Shown piece by piece: positions 51,227 through 60,676 of a DNA stretch of 64,000 bases. Numbering within the stretch: position 1 is the first letter of the stretch; each line of letters opens with the position of its first letter. The translations under genes were made by a program, and so were the position numbers. The notes beneath the pieces were generated by a model, which was not told where the DNA came from, ran no database searches, and was given only the letters and a program-made list of their open reading frames with translations. The DNA is from a virus, in the IMG/VR virus record IMGVR_UViG_3300031673_000014, positions 17,146 to 81,145 of that record, one strand, 5' to 3'.

Positions 51227-51385
51227 ATGATAAAAGGCAATATAAAGATAAATCAAGAGGTAGCCAACCGGATCCGTGATGAATATTATATCCCTGGGGT
51301 CACAGCAAAAAGTTTGGCTGAAAAGTATGGTGTATGTATATCTACCATTTCAAATATAATAACTTTTAAAACGTGGAGAGGATAA
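51227..51385 (+). CDS. Small helix-turn-helix protein (52 aa)
   Basis: 'GVTAKSLAEKYGVCISTISNII' is a resolvase/Hin-type or homeodomain-like helix-turn-helix. RBS GGGGGAATGAAACGAT. The stop and next ATG share a base. Confidence 0.65.
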   Translation: MIKGNIKINQEVANRIRDEYYIPGVTAKSLAEKYGVCISTISNIITFKTWRG

Positions 51386-51867
51386 TGAGATATAATTTTA
51401 CAAAAGAGACCGAAACGGCAAAACTACCAACCAGACATACTCAGGTATCTGCAGGAGTAGATTTTTATTCTGATGAAACCGTCGCTATCCCGGCAAACGG
51501 TAGGGCGGTAATATCAACTGGAATTTCATGGAATCCCTCATTTAATTCAAAAGAATCTTTTAGTTTTCCTTTTTCATGCTTTGTATCATTAATCATACAA
51601 TCCCGGTCAGGGCTTGCCTTTAAAGAAAATATTGAATGCTCAAATGCCGGAGTTATTGATCAGGATTATGTTTCTACTGCCGAAAACAAAGCTGTAATCA
51701 ACGTTATGATGCATAATCACAATAGTGAACCGCGACATATTTACAAGGGAATGAAGATCGCTCAGGGAGTCCCTAATTTAATACCGTATTTTGAAGATGT
51801 GGAGAATTTGGATGTTACCCGGGATGGTTTGGGGTTTGGAAGTTCGGATGAAAAGGAAAACAAATGA
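51385..51867 (+). CDS. dut: dUTP diphosphatase
   Basis: 160 residues from ATG after GGAGAGGATA. All five trimeric dUTPase motifs are visible: 'AGVDFYS', 'SRSGLA', 'GVIDQDY', 'KIAQGV' and 'RDGLGFGSS'. It converts dUTP to dUMP, keeping uracil out of phage DNA and supplying dTMP synthesis. Confidence 0.9.
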   Translation: MRYNFTKETETAKLPTRHTQVSAGVDFYSDETVAIPANGRAVISTGISWNPSFNSKESFSFPFSCFVSLIIQSRSGLAFKENIECSNAGVIDQDYVSTAENKAVINVMMHNHNSEPRHIYKGMKIAQGVPNLIPYFEDVENLDVTRDGLGFGSSDEKENK

Positions 51868-52013
51868 GAAGGGTAATAAATGTGGTAATATCAGCAATAG
51901 CACCCGTTGTACTTCATAATGACATGTCAGTTTATCAAACTATGATGCTTTATTTGGCTTGTCTGTTTGTTTTAAATTCAATTGATTTTATGTATGGAGA
52001 TACAAAAAAATGA
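51864..52013 (+). CDS. Small membrane protein (49 aa)
   Basis: ATGA overlaps on both sides. 'VINVVISAIAPVVLH' and 'MMLYLACLFVLNSIDFM' are two hydrophobic segments. Unknown; holin-like shape. Confidence 0.55.
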   Translation: MRRVINVVISAIAPVVLHNDMSVYQTMMLYLACLFVLNSIDFMYGDTKK

Positions 52014-52192
52014 AATATAAAGAGTGTCCATTTTGCGGATCAATTCCATGTATAAATTCACAATTTCCTAACAGTGTAATAATAATGCATTACCCTAGAT
52101 GTTACATGCTGTCCGGCATGATCCAGCACCAATTACTGATAAACGATCCAGAATCATGGAATACACGATTCGAGAAGAAGGAAATAAAATGA
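52010..52192 (+). CDS. Lar-like zinc-ribbon protein (60 aa)
   Basis: 'ECPFCGSIPC' start, a single later Cys in 'PRCYM' and 'WNTRF' at the end resemble the Lar/restriction-alleviation zinc-ribbon family, though the second CxxC is reduced. Function inferred only. Confidence 0.5.
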   Translation: MKYKECPFCGSIPCINSQFPNSVIIMHYPRCYMLSGMIQHQLLINDPESWNTRFEKKEIK

Positions 52193-52530
52193 GAAACCCT
52201 ATAGATGTTAATAAAATAGAATTAGTAGATTTCCATAAACTATTCGATAAAATATGGACGGAAGATATTACAGATGAAGATGAAATGATGTTTTTTAAGT
52301 TCTATAAAGCAGGGGTAAATATTCATAAAGAATATTATAGAAAACTAGAATCATACTGCGAGAAGCTTGAAAAAGATAAAGAGATTGCGGTTGAGATATT
52401 GGGTGAAGTATTACAAGATGCTGATTCGTTATATATGCAGCTTCAACATGCTCAAGACAATCCACCACCTACCGTTAATTATTTTAAAAAAGAAAAAGAA
52501 ATACTTCGGAAACTAAGGAGTGAATTGTGA
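52189..52530 (+). CDS. Hypothetical protein (113 aa)
   Basis: ATG overlaps upstream stop. Helical, acidic; ends 'EKEILRKLRSEL'. A remnant of the same C-terminal peptide ('LSKLRSE') occurs at 53930-53956. Confidence 0.55.
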   Translation: MRNPIDVNKIELVDFHKLFDKIWTEDITDEDEMMFFKFYKAGVNIHKEYYRKLESYCEKLEKDKEIAVEILGEVLQDADSLYMQLQHAQDNPPPTVNYFKKEKEILRKLRSEL

Positions 52531-52688
52531 TTGAAGCAAGATGTTTGGTTTGTGGTTCCCCAATGGGAGAGTTGATGACTCATTTATCATCACGTAATCA
52601 CGAAGGGAGAGAGACAGAATGTTGCTCAGAAGAATGTGAAGAAATATACTATGACCAAGAAGAACAATGGCAAGAGGAGCAAAAATGA
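52527..52688 (+). CDS. Small zinc-site protein (53 aa)
   Basis: GTG after AAGGAGTGAATT. 'CLVCGSPM' and 'CCSEEC' make a zinc ribbon; Glu/Gln-rich end. Confidence 0.6.
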   Translation: MIEARCLVCGSPMGELMTHLSSRNHEGRETECCSEECEEIYYDQEEQWQEEQK

Positions 52689-53191
52689 ATAATGAAGTTA
52701 ACTGTGATAATCCAGAATGTAGAGACGGTAAGATTGGGTATGGGCTAAATGATAATGTTATTAAACCATGCCCCGATTGCACAGACCAAGAGGAAAAGAA
52801 TGATTTAATAATAAAATTAAAAGATAACGACCCTGCGAAAGATTGGTATAATAAATTAACTGAATCTGAAAAAACAATTTTTTATGCGGGATACAAGCAT
52901 CAATCAGTAAAACTAAAACAGCAAGCCGAAGAGATTGAGTCAAATAAGGCATTTTTAAGTTATTATTCTAAAAAGATTACAGAGTTAAAAGAAGAGATTG
53001 AACAGCTAAACAAAGAAAAGGTTCATTACTTTGATATGACTGTTAAACTTAAAGAACAAATAGAATCAATGAAGTGCTGCGGGAATTGCGGAAATGAAAA
53101 GTATTACTATACGGATAAAAGAGTGTGTAATGTTGGGGTACAAGACTGTTTACCTGGATGGCGAAATAAATGGAAATCAATATTATTATAG
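52685..53191 (+). CDS. Zinc-ribbon and coiled-coil protein (168 aa)
   Basis: 'CDNPECRDG' with 'CPDCTDQ' gives an N-terminal zinc site, a coiled coil follows, and 'CCGNCGNEKYYY' makes a second site at the end. The RBS-start stretch AGAGGAGCAAAAATGAATAA is repeated exactly ahead of the gene at 54555. Confidence 0.6.
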   Translation: MNNEVNCDNPECRDGKIGYGLNDNVIKPCPDCTDQEEKNDLIIKLKDNDPAKDWYNKLTESEKTIFYAGYKHQSVKLKQQAEEIESNKAFLSYYSKKITELKEEIEQLNKEKVHYFDMTVKLKEQIESMKCCGNCGNEKYYYTDKRVCNVGVQDCLPGWRNKWKSILL

Positions 53192-53202
53192 GTGAGGGGA
53201 GA

Positions 53203-53409
53203 ATGGAAGATTTATATAAAGAATTTTTAAAACAAAACGGATATCCAGAACCAACCGAAATAAATCTTATTAGCATTAAAAGACCTAATATAGATCCTAA
53301 GCTAAATAATATATATTCTAAATCTATTCAATGTGGAATGACTAATTATAGATTTAAGAATTTTATGGATCATATAGAGTCTATTGTTGATGGTGAGGGG
53401 AGAGAGTGA
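53203..53409 (+). CDS. Hypothetical protein (68 aa)
   Basis: The ATG at 53203 follows GAGGGGAGA and is preferred to an upstream ATG at 53170. 'MEDLYKEFLKQNGYPEP' start. Unknown. Confidence 0.5.
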   Translation: MEDLYKEFLKQNGYPEPTEINLISIKRPNIDPKLNNIYSKSIQCGMTNYRFKNFMDHIESIVDGEGRE

Positions 53410-53410
53410 G

Positions 53411-53535
53411 ATGATAATGGCAGCTGCAATAAAACATGATGGTGTAGTTTAGTACATGATTTTATTGAATCAAAAGATATTGAAAAAGAACTTGTAAAAT
53501 ACTTAGAAGAGCATAAGGATAATAATCATGATTGA
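53411..53535 (+). pseudogene. Short broken frame
   Basis: 'MIMAAAIKHDGVV' from ATG 53411 ends at a TAG; another frame continues 'HDFIESKDIEKELVKYLEEH' to a TGA at 53533-53535. A single frameshift near 53450 would join them into a 40-residue protein. Low certainty. Confidence 0.3.
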
Positions 53536-53896
53536 CGATAAAATGAAAAAAATAATTAAAGATATAAAATATCTTGTTAATGAATTAGAATTTGAATATA
53601 AGAATACAAATAATAAAGAGTTCCATCATCATAAAAAATATCAAGATTACAAATTGGGGTCTGATATTTTAAACGAACTAACAAGACTTATGATTGGGTT
53701 TGATATTGAAAAACTAGAAGATAAAAATGAATTATTAAAATGTTACAAAATTATAAACACTTGCTACGATCTTTTAAGTGATTCCATACATTCATTAAGA
53801 GAATCAGATACATTCGAGCAAGAGTTACTTTCAGGCGGCATAATGTATTATATAGATACTATTGAAATCACAAAAATACGAGAGTATATAAAATAA
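53528..53896 (+). CDS. Hypothetical helical protein (122 aa)
   Basis: RBS AAGGATAATAATC. Rich in Lys, Asn and Glu, all helical. Unknown. Confidence 0.55.
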   Translation: MIDDKMKKIIKDIKYLVNELEFEYKNTNNKEFHHHKKYQDYKLGSDILNELTRLMIGFDIEKLEDKNELLKCYKIINTCYDLLSDSIHSLRESDTFEQELLSGGIMYYIDTIEITKIREYIK

Positions 53897-53959
53897 AATA
53901 GGTTTATTTAAATTAGGAGAGGATAAGGCAAAAGCACTATCCAAACTAAGGAGTGAATG

Positions 53960-54541
<582 letters not shown>

Positions 54542-54554
54542 AAGAGGAGCAAAA

Positions 54555-54851
54555 ATGAATAATGAAGTTAGATGTGAAACATGTGGTGGTAAAGAATATT
54601 GCTATAGAGATAAATTAAATATGATAGATAGGGATACCTGTAGAGATAATCAATTTAATGACTATTGGCCGGAAGGAACTATTCAACCCGATTGCACAGA
54701 CCATCAGACAGAGGATGATCAGATAAATATAGAGGATAAATTATATATTATATGGAAAGATGGGTTTGATTCAGAAAATCTTAGTCAGTATGAGTTTAAT
54801 GATGATATATGCAAGCTTGAAGAAAGCGTGCAAGAGAAGCCGGATTTTTAA
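54555..54851 (+). CDS. Zinc-site protein (98 aa)
   Basis: 'CETCGGKEYC' start. The first codons and RBS copy the gene at 52685; the remainder diverges. Acidic end. Unknown. Confidence 0.55.
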   Translation: MNNEVRCETCGGKEYCYRDKLNMIDRDTCRDNQFNDYWPEGTIQPDCTDHQTEDDQINIEDKLYIIWKDGFDSENLSQYEFNDDICKLEESVQEKPDF

Positions 54852-54931
54852 TGAAGATGAATCAAACACTGAATAAAGACATAACTTTATTTGACAAAAA
54901 AGAGATTGATCGATTATGGTGTGAAGTATAG
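54851..54931 (+). CDS. Tiny ORF (26 aa)
   Basis: TAATG overlap with the previous gene. 'LNKDITLFDKKEIDRLW'. Possibly a decayed gene end. Weak. Confidence 0.3.
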   Translation: MKMNQTLNKDITLFDKKEIDRLWCEV

Positions 54932-54959
54932 AGTGAATAGGTAAAACTTATGACCACGA

Positions 54960-54988
54960 TTGACATAAAGAATAGATTCGGTTATATT
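54960..54988 (+). promoter_or_regulatory. Sigma-70 promoter of rha
   Basis: TTGACA (54960-54965), 17 nt, TATATT (54983-54988). The spacer has TAGATTCGGTTATA, a possible degenerate copy of the spacer operator. Confidence 0.7.
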
Positions 54989-55008
54989 TATCTGAAAGGT
55001 GGGTAAAT

Positions 55009-55701
55009 ATGAAAAATATAGTTATTTTAAATGGGAACTCTGTTTACACGACAACTCTTATAATAGCTGAGGGTGTTGGTAATGATCACAGGAATGTAAT
55101 GAGGTTGCTTAAAAGGTATTCAAGTACAAAGATTCTTTCGACCTTTGAAACCGCAAAAGTATCAAATGGTGGTAGACCTGTAGAATATGCTATTCTAAAT
55201 GAAACACAAGCTACATTTTTAGTCACTCTTATGAACAACTCTGAAATAGTGGTGTTGTTTAAGGAAGCTCTTACAAATGCGTTTGTGAGGCAAAGAGAGA
55301 TTATTTCAGGGCTTATTCAACAAAGAAAAGATCCAGACTGGCAAAATATAAGAAAGGATGGAAAGACCGTATACATTCAAAAGACGGATATAATAAAAAG
55401 ATTTGTAGACTATGCTACAAGTCAAGGAAGTAAGTCAGCTAAAATGTATTATATGAATTTTGCAAAAATGGAGAATTCTGCATTATTTTTCTTTGAACAA
55501 AAATATAATAACCTCCGAGAGATAATGACGATCAAACAATTAATGCAAGTAGCTACTGCCGATAGCGTAATTGAAAAGGCTATCCAAGATGGTATGGAAT
55601 CTGAAATGTATTACAAGGATATATATAAACAGGCAAAAGAGAGAATTATATCGTTTGCAGAGATTATAGGAAGATCGCCAATATTGGCACTGGGGGAATA
55701 G
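55009..55701 (+). CDS. rha: Rha-family phage regulatory protein
   Basis: 230 residues. 'TTTLIIAEGVGNDHRNVMRLLKRY' followed by 'GGRPVEYAILNETQATFLVTLMNNSE' is the Rha domain. Rha proteins are phage regulators that interfere with growth in some hosts. RBS AAGGTGGG. The C-terminal ~130 residues are helical. Confidence 0.85.
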   Translation: MKNIVILNGNSVYTTTLIIAEGVGNDHRNVMRLLKRYSSTKILSTFETAKVSNGGRPVEYAILNETQATFLVTLMNNSEIVVLFKEALTNAFVRQREIISGLIQQRKDPDWQNIRKDGKTVYIQKTDIIKRFVDYATSQGSKSAKMYYMNFAKMENSALFFFEQKYNNLREIMTIKQLMQVATADSVIEKAIQDGMESEMYYKDIYKQAKERIISFAEIIGRSPILALGE

Positions 55702-55702
55702 A

Positions 55703-55885
55703 ATGTCATATGAGTATGATCTAATTAAAGACAAATTGGAAGAAATCAGAGCTGCCGAAGAGAACGGAAAACTTGAGTTAAACGACTGGGAGATAAACTT
55801 CATTGATGGTGTTTATGAAAATTATAAGTGGACCGGCGCTCAGGAAGATAGAATAAAATTAATTCACAATAGGATTGAGTCATGA
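55703..55885 (+). CDS. Small acidic protein (60 aa)
   Basis: RBS GGGGGAATAGA. 'YDLIKDKLEEIRAAEENGKLEL' and 'IDGVYENYKWTGAQEDRI' resemble small phage proteins with a helix-loop-helix. Overlaps the next gene. Confidence 0.55.
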   Translation: MSYEYDLIKDKLEEIRAAEENGKLELNDWEINFIDGVYENYKWTGAQEDRIKLIHNRIES

Positions 55886-56091
55886 ATTTGTATGATGAAA
55901 AAGATTTTGAGGATGCAGCCGATAAACCGCCATTAGGATTAACACCTATCAAAAACTGGGAGCAGGGCAAAGATAAAGAACGTATAGCCGATATAGTCGA
56001 TGCAATGACCCGGTACTCGGAAAACGAAAAGGTGATCCCTCTTGACTGGATAAGCGAGCTGTGGGGCAGGGTTACAAACCTGGGGGGATAA
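55882..56091 (+). CDS. Small hypothetical protein (69 aa)
   Basis: ATGA overlap. 'LGLTPIKNWEQGKDKERIADI' and 'WISELWGRVTNL' pattern; common in phages, function unknown. Confidence 0.55.
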   Translation: MNLYDEKDFEDAADKPPLGLTPIKNWEQGKDKERIADIVDAMTRYSENEKVIPLDWISELWGRVTNLGG

Positions 56092-56610
56092 ATGAACATA
56101 CAAGATAAGATTTTAAAATTACTAAAAGAAAAACCTATGAGCCGAATTGCAATTGTAAAGGCAATTCCTGAAGAAATGGCTCATGCGGTCAATGGTAATC
56201 TAAACGCTTTGTTGATCGGTAGTAAAGTTATATATGATGGTATAGGTTATTCTATTGCACCGAAACTAAGCAAATATAGAAATGTAAAAACAGAAGTTGA
56301 CGGTATTAAGTTTGACTCAAAAGGCGAAGCCGGGCGATATCAGAAATTGCTTTTACTGGAAAAGGCCGGAATGATTACAGACCTTAAAAGACAGGTGCCG
56401 TTTATTATTGCTGATGCTGTTAAATGGGACGGTAAGGTTATCAGGGCTAAAAAATATGTCTGTGATTTTGCTTATACTGATATAAGTACTGCAGAAATAA
56501 AGAAAGTTGTGGAAGATTTTAAGGGTAAAAAGACAGATTTGTATTTACTTAAAAGAAGTCTATTCTTGAATAGATACCCGGAATATTGGTTTCGGGAGAC
56601 AGAAAAATAA
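56092..56610 (+). CDS. DUF1064 nuclease-like protein
   Basis: 172 residues. N-terminal winged helix (1-60). From residue 63, 'KYRNVKTEVDGIKFDSKGEAGRYQKLLLLEKAG'-type sequence, then 'YVCDFAY' and 'VVEDFKGKKTDLY', matching DUF1064. The E...D...ExK pattern fits a PD-(D/E)XK endonuclease, possibly for Holliday-junction-like substrates. Confidence 0.7.
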   Translation: MNIQDKILKLLKEKPMSRIAIVKAIPEEMAHAVNGNLNALLIGSKVIYDGIGYSIAPKLSKYRNVKTEVDGIKFDSKGEAGRYQKLLLLEKAGMITDLKRQVPFIIADAVKWDGKVIRAKKYVCDFAYTDISTAEIKKVVEDFKGKKTDLYLLKRSLFLNRYPEYWFRETEK

Positions 56611-56622
56611 TAGGAGACAAAA

Positions 56623-56862
56623 ATGCCAGTAGGTGAAATTAAATTAAGAACCATAAAAGTATCAGGTAGTTACCAGTCTTTCTCTAAAGGGGAAGATGTT
56701 AAAATAACAGATGAAAATGGAAATATAATCTATGCTGAAGGTCTTGATATTACAATGGGAGTTCATGGAGAGTTTAATAAAGCTGTTCTTCGTGAAATTG
56801 TTGGGATTGAATTTTGTGGTGAAATTGAAAATACAACCAATAAAAAAAGAAATCCCCGGTAA
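56623..56862 (+). CDS. Hypothetical protein (79 aa)
   Basis: RBS AGGAGACAAAA. Beta-rich ('GEDVKITDENGNIIYAEGLDI'). Unknown. Confidence 0.5.
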   Translation: MPVGEIKLRTIKVSGSYQSFSKGEDVKITDENGNIIYAEGLDITMGVHGEFNKAVLREIVGIEFCGEIENTTNKKRNPR

Positions 56863-56923
56863 AGAAATGGAGCTTAATCGTGAATAATGGGGGAATACCC
56901 ATAAAAATATTATAGGAGTGTTT

Positions 56924-57066
56924 ATGAGTGAAGGAACAGCAAAGACTATGAGTTTCGGTGAAGCTTTAGAGGTTTTAAAAAAAGGGCATAAAGTAGCAAG
57001 GTGGGGTTGGAACGGTAGCTGGCAAGCCAGACAGATATCCTGGCTGAAGATTGGGTGGGTGTATGA
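56924..57066 (+). pseudogene. Broken Tad2 (DUF2829, anti-Thoeris) gene
   Basis: From the ATG (RBS AGGAGTG) the frame reads 'MSFGEALEVLKKGHKVARWGWNG', the N-terminus of DUF2829/Tad2. The other frame then reads 'ASQTDILAEDWVGV' with a stop at 57064-57066, the exact Tad2 C-terminus. The central ~30-40 residues are gone and the frame is shifted. The ancestral stop overlaps the next ATG as ATGA, confirming the original frame. The present frame would run to 57085 with a foreign tail. Confidence 0.7.
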
Positions 57067-57338
57067 AGCATTTAGAGATTATTGAATCAATAAAAAAACT
57101 GAACAATAAGATTGATCAGTTAGAAGGGTTTGTGAGTCGTATTGAAGATGATTCGCCGACATGTTTAACTGGTGATGACAGAAAAGAAGAAGACCCTCTT
57201 TCAATGAGCCAGTTTCTTTCCGGGGGTGGTCGAGTTTTAATAGAACATCTTAATGATAGAGTTGATCATATCCATAAAAAACTATCAGATCTGCTAGAAG
57301 GAACTAGAGATATAGTAATAGATAAGCCAGAAAAATAA
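57063..57338 (+). CDS. Hypothetical helical protein (91 aa)
   Basis: ATG at 57063 overlaps the ancestral stop of the Tad2 gene. 'IIESIKKLNNKIDQLEGFVSRI' is a coiled coil. Unknown. Confidence 0.55.
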   Translation: MKHLEIIESIKKLNNKIDQLEGFVSRIEDDSPTCLTGDDRKEEDPLSMSQFLSGGGRVLIEHLNDRVDHIHKKLSDLLEGTRDIVIDKPEK

Positions 57339-57343
57339 TTTAA

Positions 57344-57372
57344 TTGACAATCCAAGTGAAAGGATATAATGT
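57344..57372 (+). promoter_or_regulatory. Predicted late promoter ahead of terminase
   Basis: TTGACA (57344-57349); -10 is either TATAAT (57365-57370, 15-nt spacer) or TAATGT (57367-57372, 17 nt). A terminator at 57414 follows. Confidence 0.55.
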
Positions 57373-57413
57373 TAATTTGGTTTTCATAATTTTCCTTTAT
57401 TTATTTTTACATT

Positions 57414-57446
57414 AGTCCCGGTTAGTGCAGCCGGGGCTTTTTCTTT
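57414..57446 (+). terminator. Intrinsic terminator in terminase leader
   Basis: AGTCCCGG (57414-57421) pairs with CCGGGGCT (57431-57438), with T-rich tail TTTTTCTTTT. Confidence 0.75.
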
Positions 57447-57530
57447 TATAATCATCCAAGTATTTAGTCTCAAATTTAACAAGATAAATCAGGGCTTTTT
57501 TTATCCGCAAATAGTGTGTATAATGATTTT

Positions 57531-59132
57531 ATGTGGACAGGTGAACAAAAAGTTGTCGTAGCAACGGCAGCACTAACGACAATGAATCCAGAGTTTAAAC
57601 TCGACTTCTGGCAGGACTGGTATTTAAAGTCCAATGAAAGATTTTTAGTTGTCAATAAGAGCCGTCGTATTGGATGGTCTTATATTACTTCTTTGAAGAG
57701 TGTAGTCGAAGCAAATTCCCCGGATGTCTATAAATATCAGAATGTTTTCGTTTCGTATGGTATGAACGATGCCATAGGAAAAATATCCGATGCCAGAAAT
57801 GCGTTAATGAATCTTCCGGACCGGTGGAGAAAAGAAATATCTTCTGATTCTAAAACATCACTTGAATTTTGGGATAAAGACAGAAAAAGTAAATCTCAGC
57901 TTATATCACTCCCTAATCGTACACTGAGGGGTTTTGGTACTTCTAATCCTTTCGGGGGAATCAGTCTCGATGAATTCGCTTTTCATCAAGATGATAAGAA
58001 AGTTTACGAATCAGCTTTACCGTGTCTCACAAGGGGCGGTTTGCTGTCAATTGGATCAACTCCTTTAGCAAAGGCCGGAATGTTTTATGATATCCTTTCT
58101 GACAAAGATAAATATGCGAGGTATCAAAGATTAAATATTCCCTGGTGGTGGGCTTCTGCTCTGTGTATCGATGTAAATACAGCTCTTAAAATAGCGCCTG
58201 ACTTAACCACGTGGGAACGGGTTGATCAATTCGGAACTGATATTTTAAAAGAAATATTCTCTTCTATGGGATTATCATCTTTTAAACAGGAATTTGAATG
58301 TGAATTCACCGATGAGTCCGAAGCTTTCATAACACTCGAAATGATTAAGTCCTGTACTCCTCAGCAAGTAGAACAGTATGAATATCAAAATATTGCTGAA
58401 TTACTCAATGGTGTAGATATTCCTGAAATATGTACCGGGTTTGATCCAGACGGACAACCGATATTTGAATCGGTAACAGCTCCGGCCTATGATCCTGAGA
58501 TCCATGGTGTGTTATTTGCCGGGTGGGATATGGGAAGGACTAAAGACGCTTCTGTATTTACATTAATCGGATATAAAGACGGGAAATTTCATGTCTGGAT
58601 GTCATACGAATTAAAAAATACTCCATTTGATGAACAGAAAGAATTTGCTTCTCTGGCATTGTCTTCACTTCCAATACAACAATTTTTAATAGATAAGAAC
58701 GGTCTCGGTATGGACTTTGCGGAATGGGCTGAAAAGAAATTTCCGACTATTGCTCATGGTGTCCAGTTTACCAACGAAACTAAAGAAGTTATGGCCAATA
58801 AAGTTTACCTGGGATGTGAGCGAAGAGAATATGTTTTCCCGATGAACAAAAAACTTCATGCAGATATCCATTGTATAAGAAAGACTCTTACTGCAATGAA
58901 ATTCAATAAGTATGATGGAAGTACCAAAGACTCTCATGCAGACCGTTTCTGGAGCTTGGCGCTTGCTACAATGGGAATTACGACAGAGAATAGTAATATA
59001 TCTCAATTTTATTCTCAGTATAGGAAAAATAAGGGTGAAACTAAAAAGAGTGTTAGAATATCGACAGGGAATCCCGAATTAGATAGAATCAAAAGAATGG
59101 TAAGAAGGGGTAATAGGCATGGTAGACGGTAA
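57531..59132 (+). CDS. terL: Terminase large subunit
   Basis: 533 residues. ATPase motifs: Walker A-like 'NKSRRIGWS' (42-50), Walker B 'ISLDEFA' (144-150), 'SIGSTP' coupling motif. Nuclease domain: Asp333 in 'AGWDMGRTKDAS' and Asp residues in 'DSHADRFWSLALA' near the end. It packages phage DNA through the portal. No clear Shine-Dalgarno; a TATAAT lies 9 nt before the ATG. Confidence 0.9.
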   Translation: MWTGEQKVVVATAALTTMNPEFKLDFWQDWYLKSNERFLVVNKSRRIGWSYITSLKSVVEANSPDVYKYQNVFVSYGMNDAIGKISDARNALMNLPDRWRKEISSDSKTSLEFWDKDRKSKSQLISLPNRTLRGFGTSNPFGGISLDEFAFHQDDKKVYESALPCLTRGGLLSIGSTPLAKAGMFYDILSDKDKYARYQRLNIPWWWASALCIDVNTALKIAPDLTTWERVDQFGTDILKEIFSSMGLSSFKQEFECEFTDESEAFITLEMIKSCTPQQVEQYEYQNIAELLNGVDIPEICTGFDPDGQPIFESVTAPAYDPEIHGVLFAGWDMGRTKDASVFTLIGYKDGKFHVWMSYELKNTPFDEQKEFASLALSSLPIQQFLIDKNGLGMDFAEWAEKKFPTIAHGVQFTNETKEVMANKVYLGCERREYVFPMNKKLHADIHCIRKTLTAMKFNKYDGSTKDSHADRFWSLALATMGITTENSNISQFYSQYRKNKGETKKSVRISTGNPELDRIKRMVRRGNRHGRR

Positions 59133-60612
59133 TCAGTTTAGAGAAGCAATGCAAAAAGCTGTTAAAAAGGATCAGAGAAAAGAAGAGTTAAAATCGAAAC
59201 TTATTGATCCAAGATATAGAGGATATCAAAGAGGGCTTTTGAGTCCGGAAAAATCCTATTCAATGCAATTGTTCAGGAGAATTTCAGAAAAAGCATGGTT
59301 AATAAATGTCGTAATAGGACATATTATTGATAAAACAATTCCTTATATGAGACCGGAATCGGCAAGAGGGTCCAGATATTTCGATATAGAATTGAAAGAT
59401 CCGGACAAAAAGCTTACCGATAAGCTTAAAAAAAGAGCTATGGAAATTCAGGAATTCTTTCTTCAAACAGGCTGGGATAGACTTAATCCAGACCGGGAAG
59501 ATGACCTACCCCATTACACGAAAAAGATTTTAAGAGATCTTCTCACCTTAGACCAGGTTGCAGCCGAAAAGGTAAAAACGTATAGCGGAGACATGCATTC
59601 GTTTTATGCCATAGATGCAGCTACTATCTTAAGATGTACTGAAGAGGGCTATGAGGGCGACGATAAGATTAAATTCGTTCAAATGATCCAGTCTCAAATA
59701 GTTTCTACTTATCATGCCGGACAAATAATATTTCAATTTGACAATCCCCGGACTGATGTACTTCATTATGGATATGGATATTCAAAAATAGAACAGTGTG
59801 TTGGATTGATCATATCTTCAATTAATACTTTTGCTTTCAATGCCGGAGCGTTTACAGAAGACAAACTCCCCCGGGGTATGCTACTCCTCAATGGCGATAT
59901 TGGTATGGAAGAAGTCGAAGAGATAGAAGACTATCTAATCGACGTTATGGGTCCCGATGGAATATCAGGAGCTACCGGCCGGTGGGGGATCCCGATTATC
60001 CCTTCCGGGAAAAGTGGAGACAAAAGTTCTATTTCATGGCAACCAATGGGAAATTCCAATCAGGAAATGCAATATAGCCGATGGCAAGACTTTCTTAACA
60101 TGGGAATAGCCGCCATTTACGGTGTAGATATAGAGTCAACCGGGATAAAGAACGAAAAGGGCGCTAAAATCATGGAATCGGGCTCTGCCGAAGCTCATAA
60201 GTATTCTGATGATAAAGGTATAGGTAATGCCTTAACGTTCTTAGAACGTCATTTTCAGACCATCCTGGATGAAATAGATCCTCAGTTCCGTTTTGTCTTC
60301 CATGGTTTTGAACAGGACGATGCAAAAGAAATGAGAGACGCTACTAAATCAGAGCTTGAAAGTAGTAAATCTCTTAATGAACTGAGACTGGAAAAAGATT
60401 TAAAACCAGTTCCTTTCAAGTTTGCCGATGTTCCGGGATTACAGAATCCTCAGTATTTACAAGCTTATCAGGCCGAAGTCGGTGGAGGTGAAGAAGAGGG
60501 TGCTCCCGGGGGAGATCCCGGAGCTGAAGATCAAGGGATGGATGAGTTTGATCAGGGTTTTGATGATTTTGAAAAATCAATGAATAACGATATTATAACA
60601 ATTGTTATATAA
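59119..60612 (+). CDS. Portal protein
   Basis: 497 residues overlapping terL by 14 bp. 'VIGHIIDKTIPYMRP', 'LPHYTKKILRDLLTLDQVAAEKVKTYSG' and 'LNMGIAAIYGVD' are typical of phage portals of the SPP1/HK97 type. The end is Gly/Glu/Asp-rich, perhaps a disordered tail. Forms the dodecameric DNA channel. Confidence 0.85.
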   Translation: MVDGNQFREAMQKAVKKDQRKEELKSKLIDPRYRGYQRGLLSPEKSYSMQLFRRISEKAWLINVVIGHIIDKTIPYMRPESARGSRYFDIELKDPDKKLTDKLKKRAMEIQEFFLQTGWDRLNPDREDDLPHYTKKILRDLLTLDQVAAEKVKTYSGDMHSFYAIDAATILRCTEEGYEGDDKIKFVQMIQSQIVSTYHAGQIIFQFDNPRTDVLHYGYGYSKIEQCVGLIISSINTFAFNAGAFTEDKLPRGMLLLNGDIGMEEVEEIEDYLIDVMGPDGISGATGRWGIPIIPSGKSGDKSSISWQPMGNSNQEMQYSRWQDFLNMGIAAIYGVDIESTGIKNEKGAKIMESGSAEAHKYSDDKGIGNALTFLERHFQTILDEIDPQFRFVFHGFEQDDAKEMRDATKSELESSKSLNELRLEKDLKPVPFKFADVPGLQNPQYLQAYQAEVGGGEEEGAPGGDPGAEDQGMDEFDQGFDDFEKSMNNDIITIVI

Positions 60613-60621
60613 AGAAGTATA

Positions 60622-60650
60622 TTGACAACCAGCCCTATAGAATATATCTT
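60622..60650 (+). promoter_or_regulatory. Predicted promoter of a short leader RNA
   Basis: TTGACA (60622-60627), 17 nt, TATCTT (60645-60650). Followed by a 70-nt segment and a terminator. A 23-codon frame from ATG 60660 crosses the hairpin but has no ribosome site. Confidence 0.55.
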
Positions 60651-60676
60651 TAAAGCATGGATGAGCTTGCTCTCCT

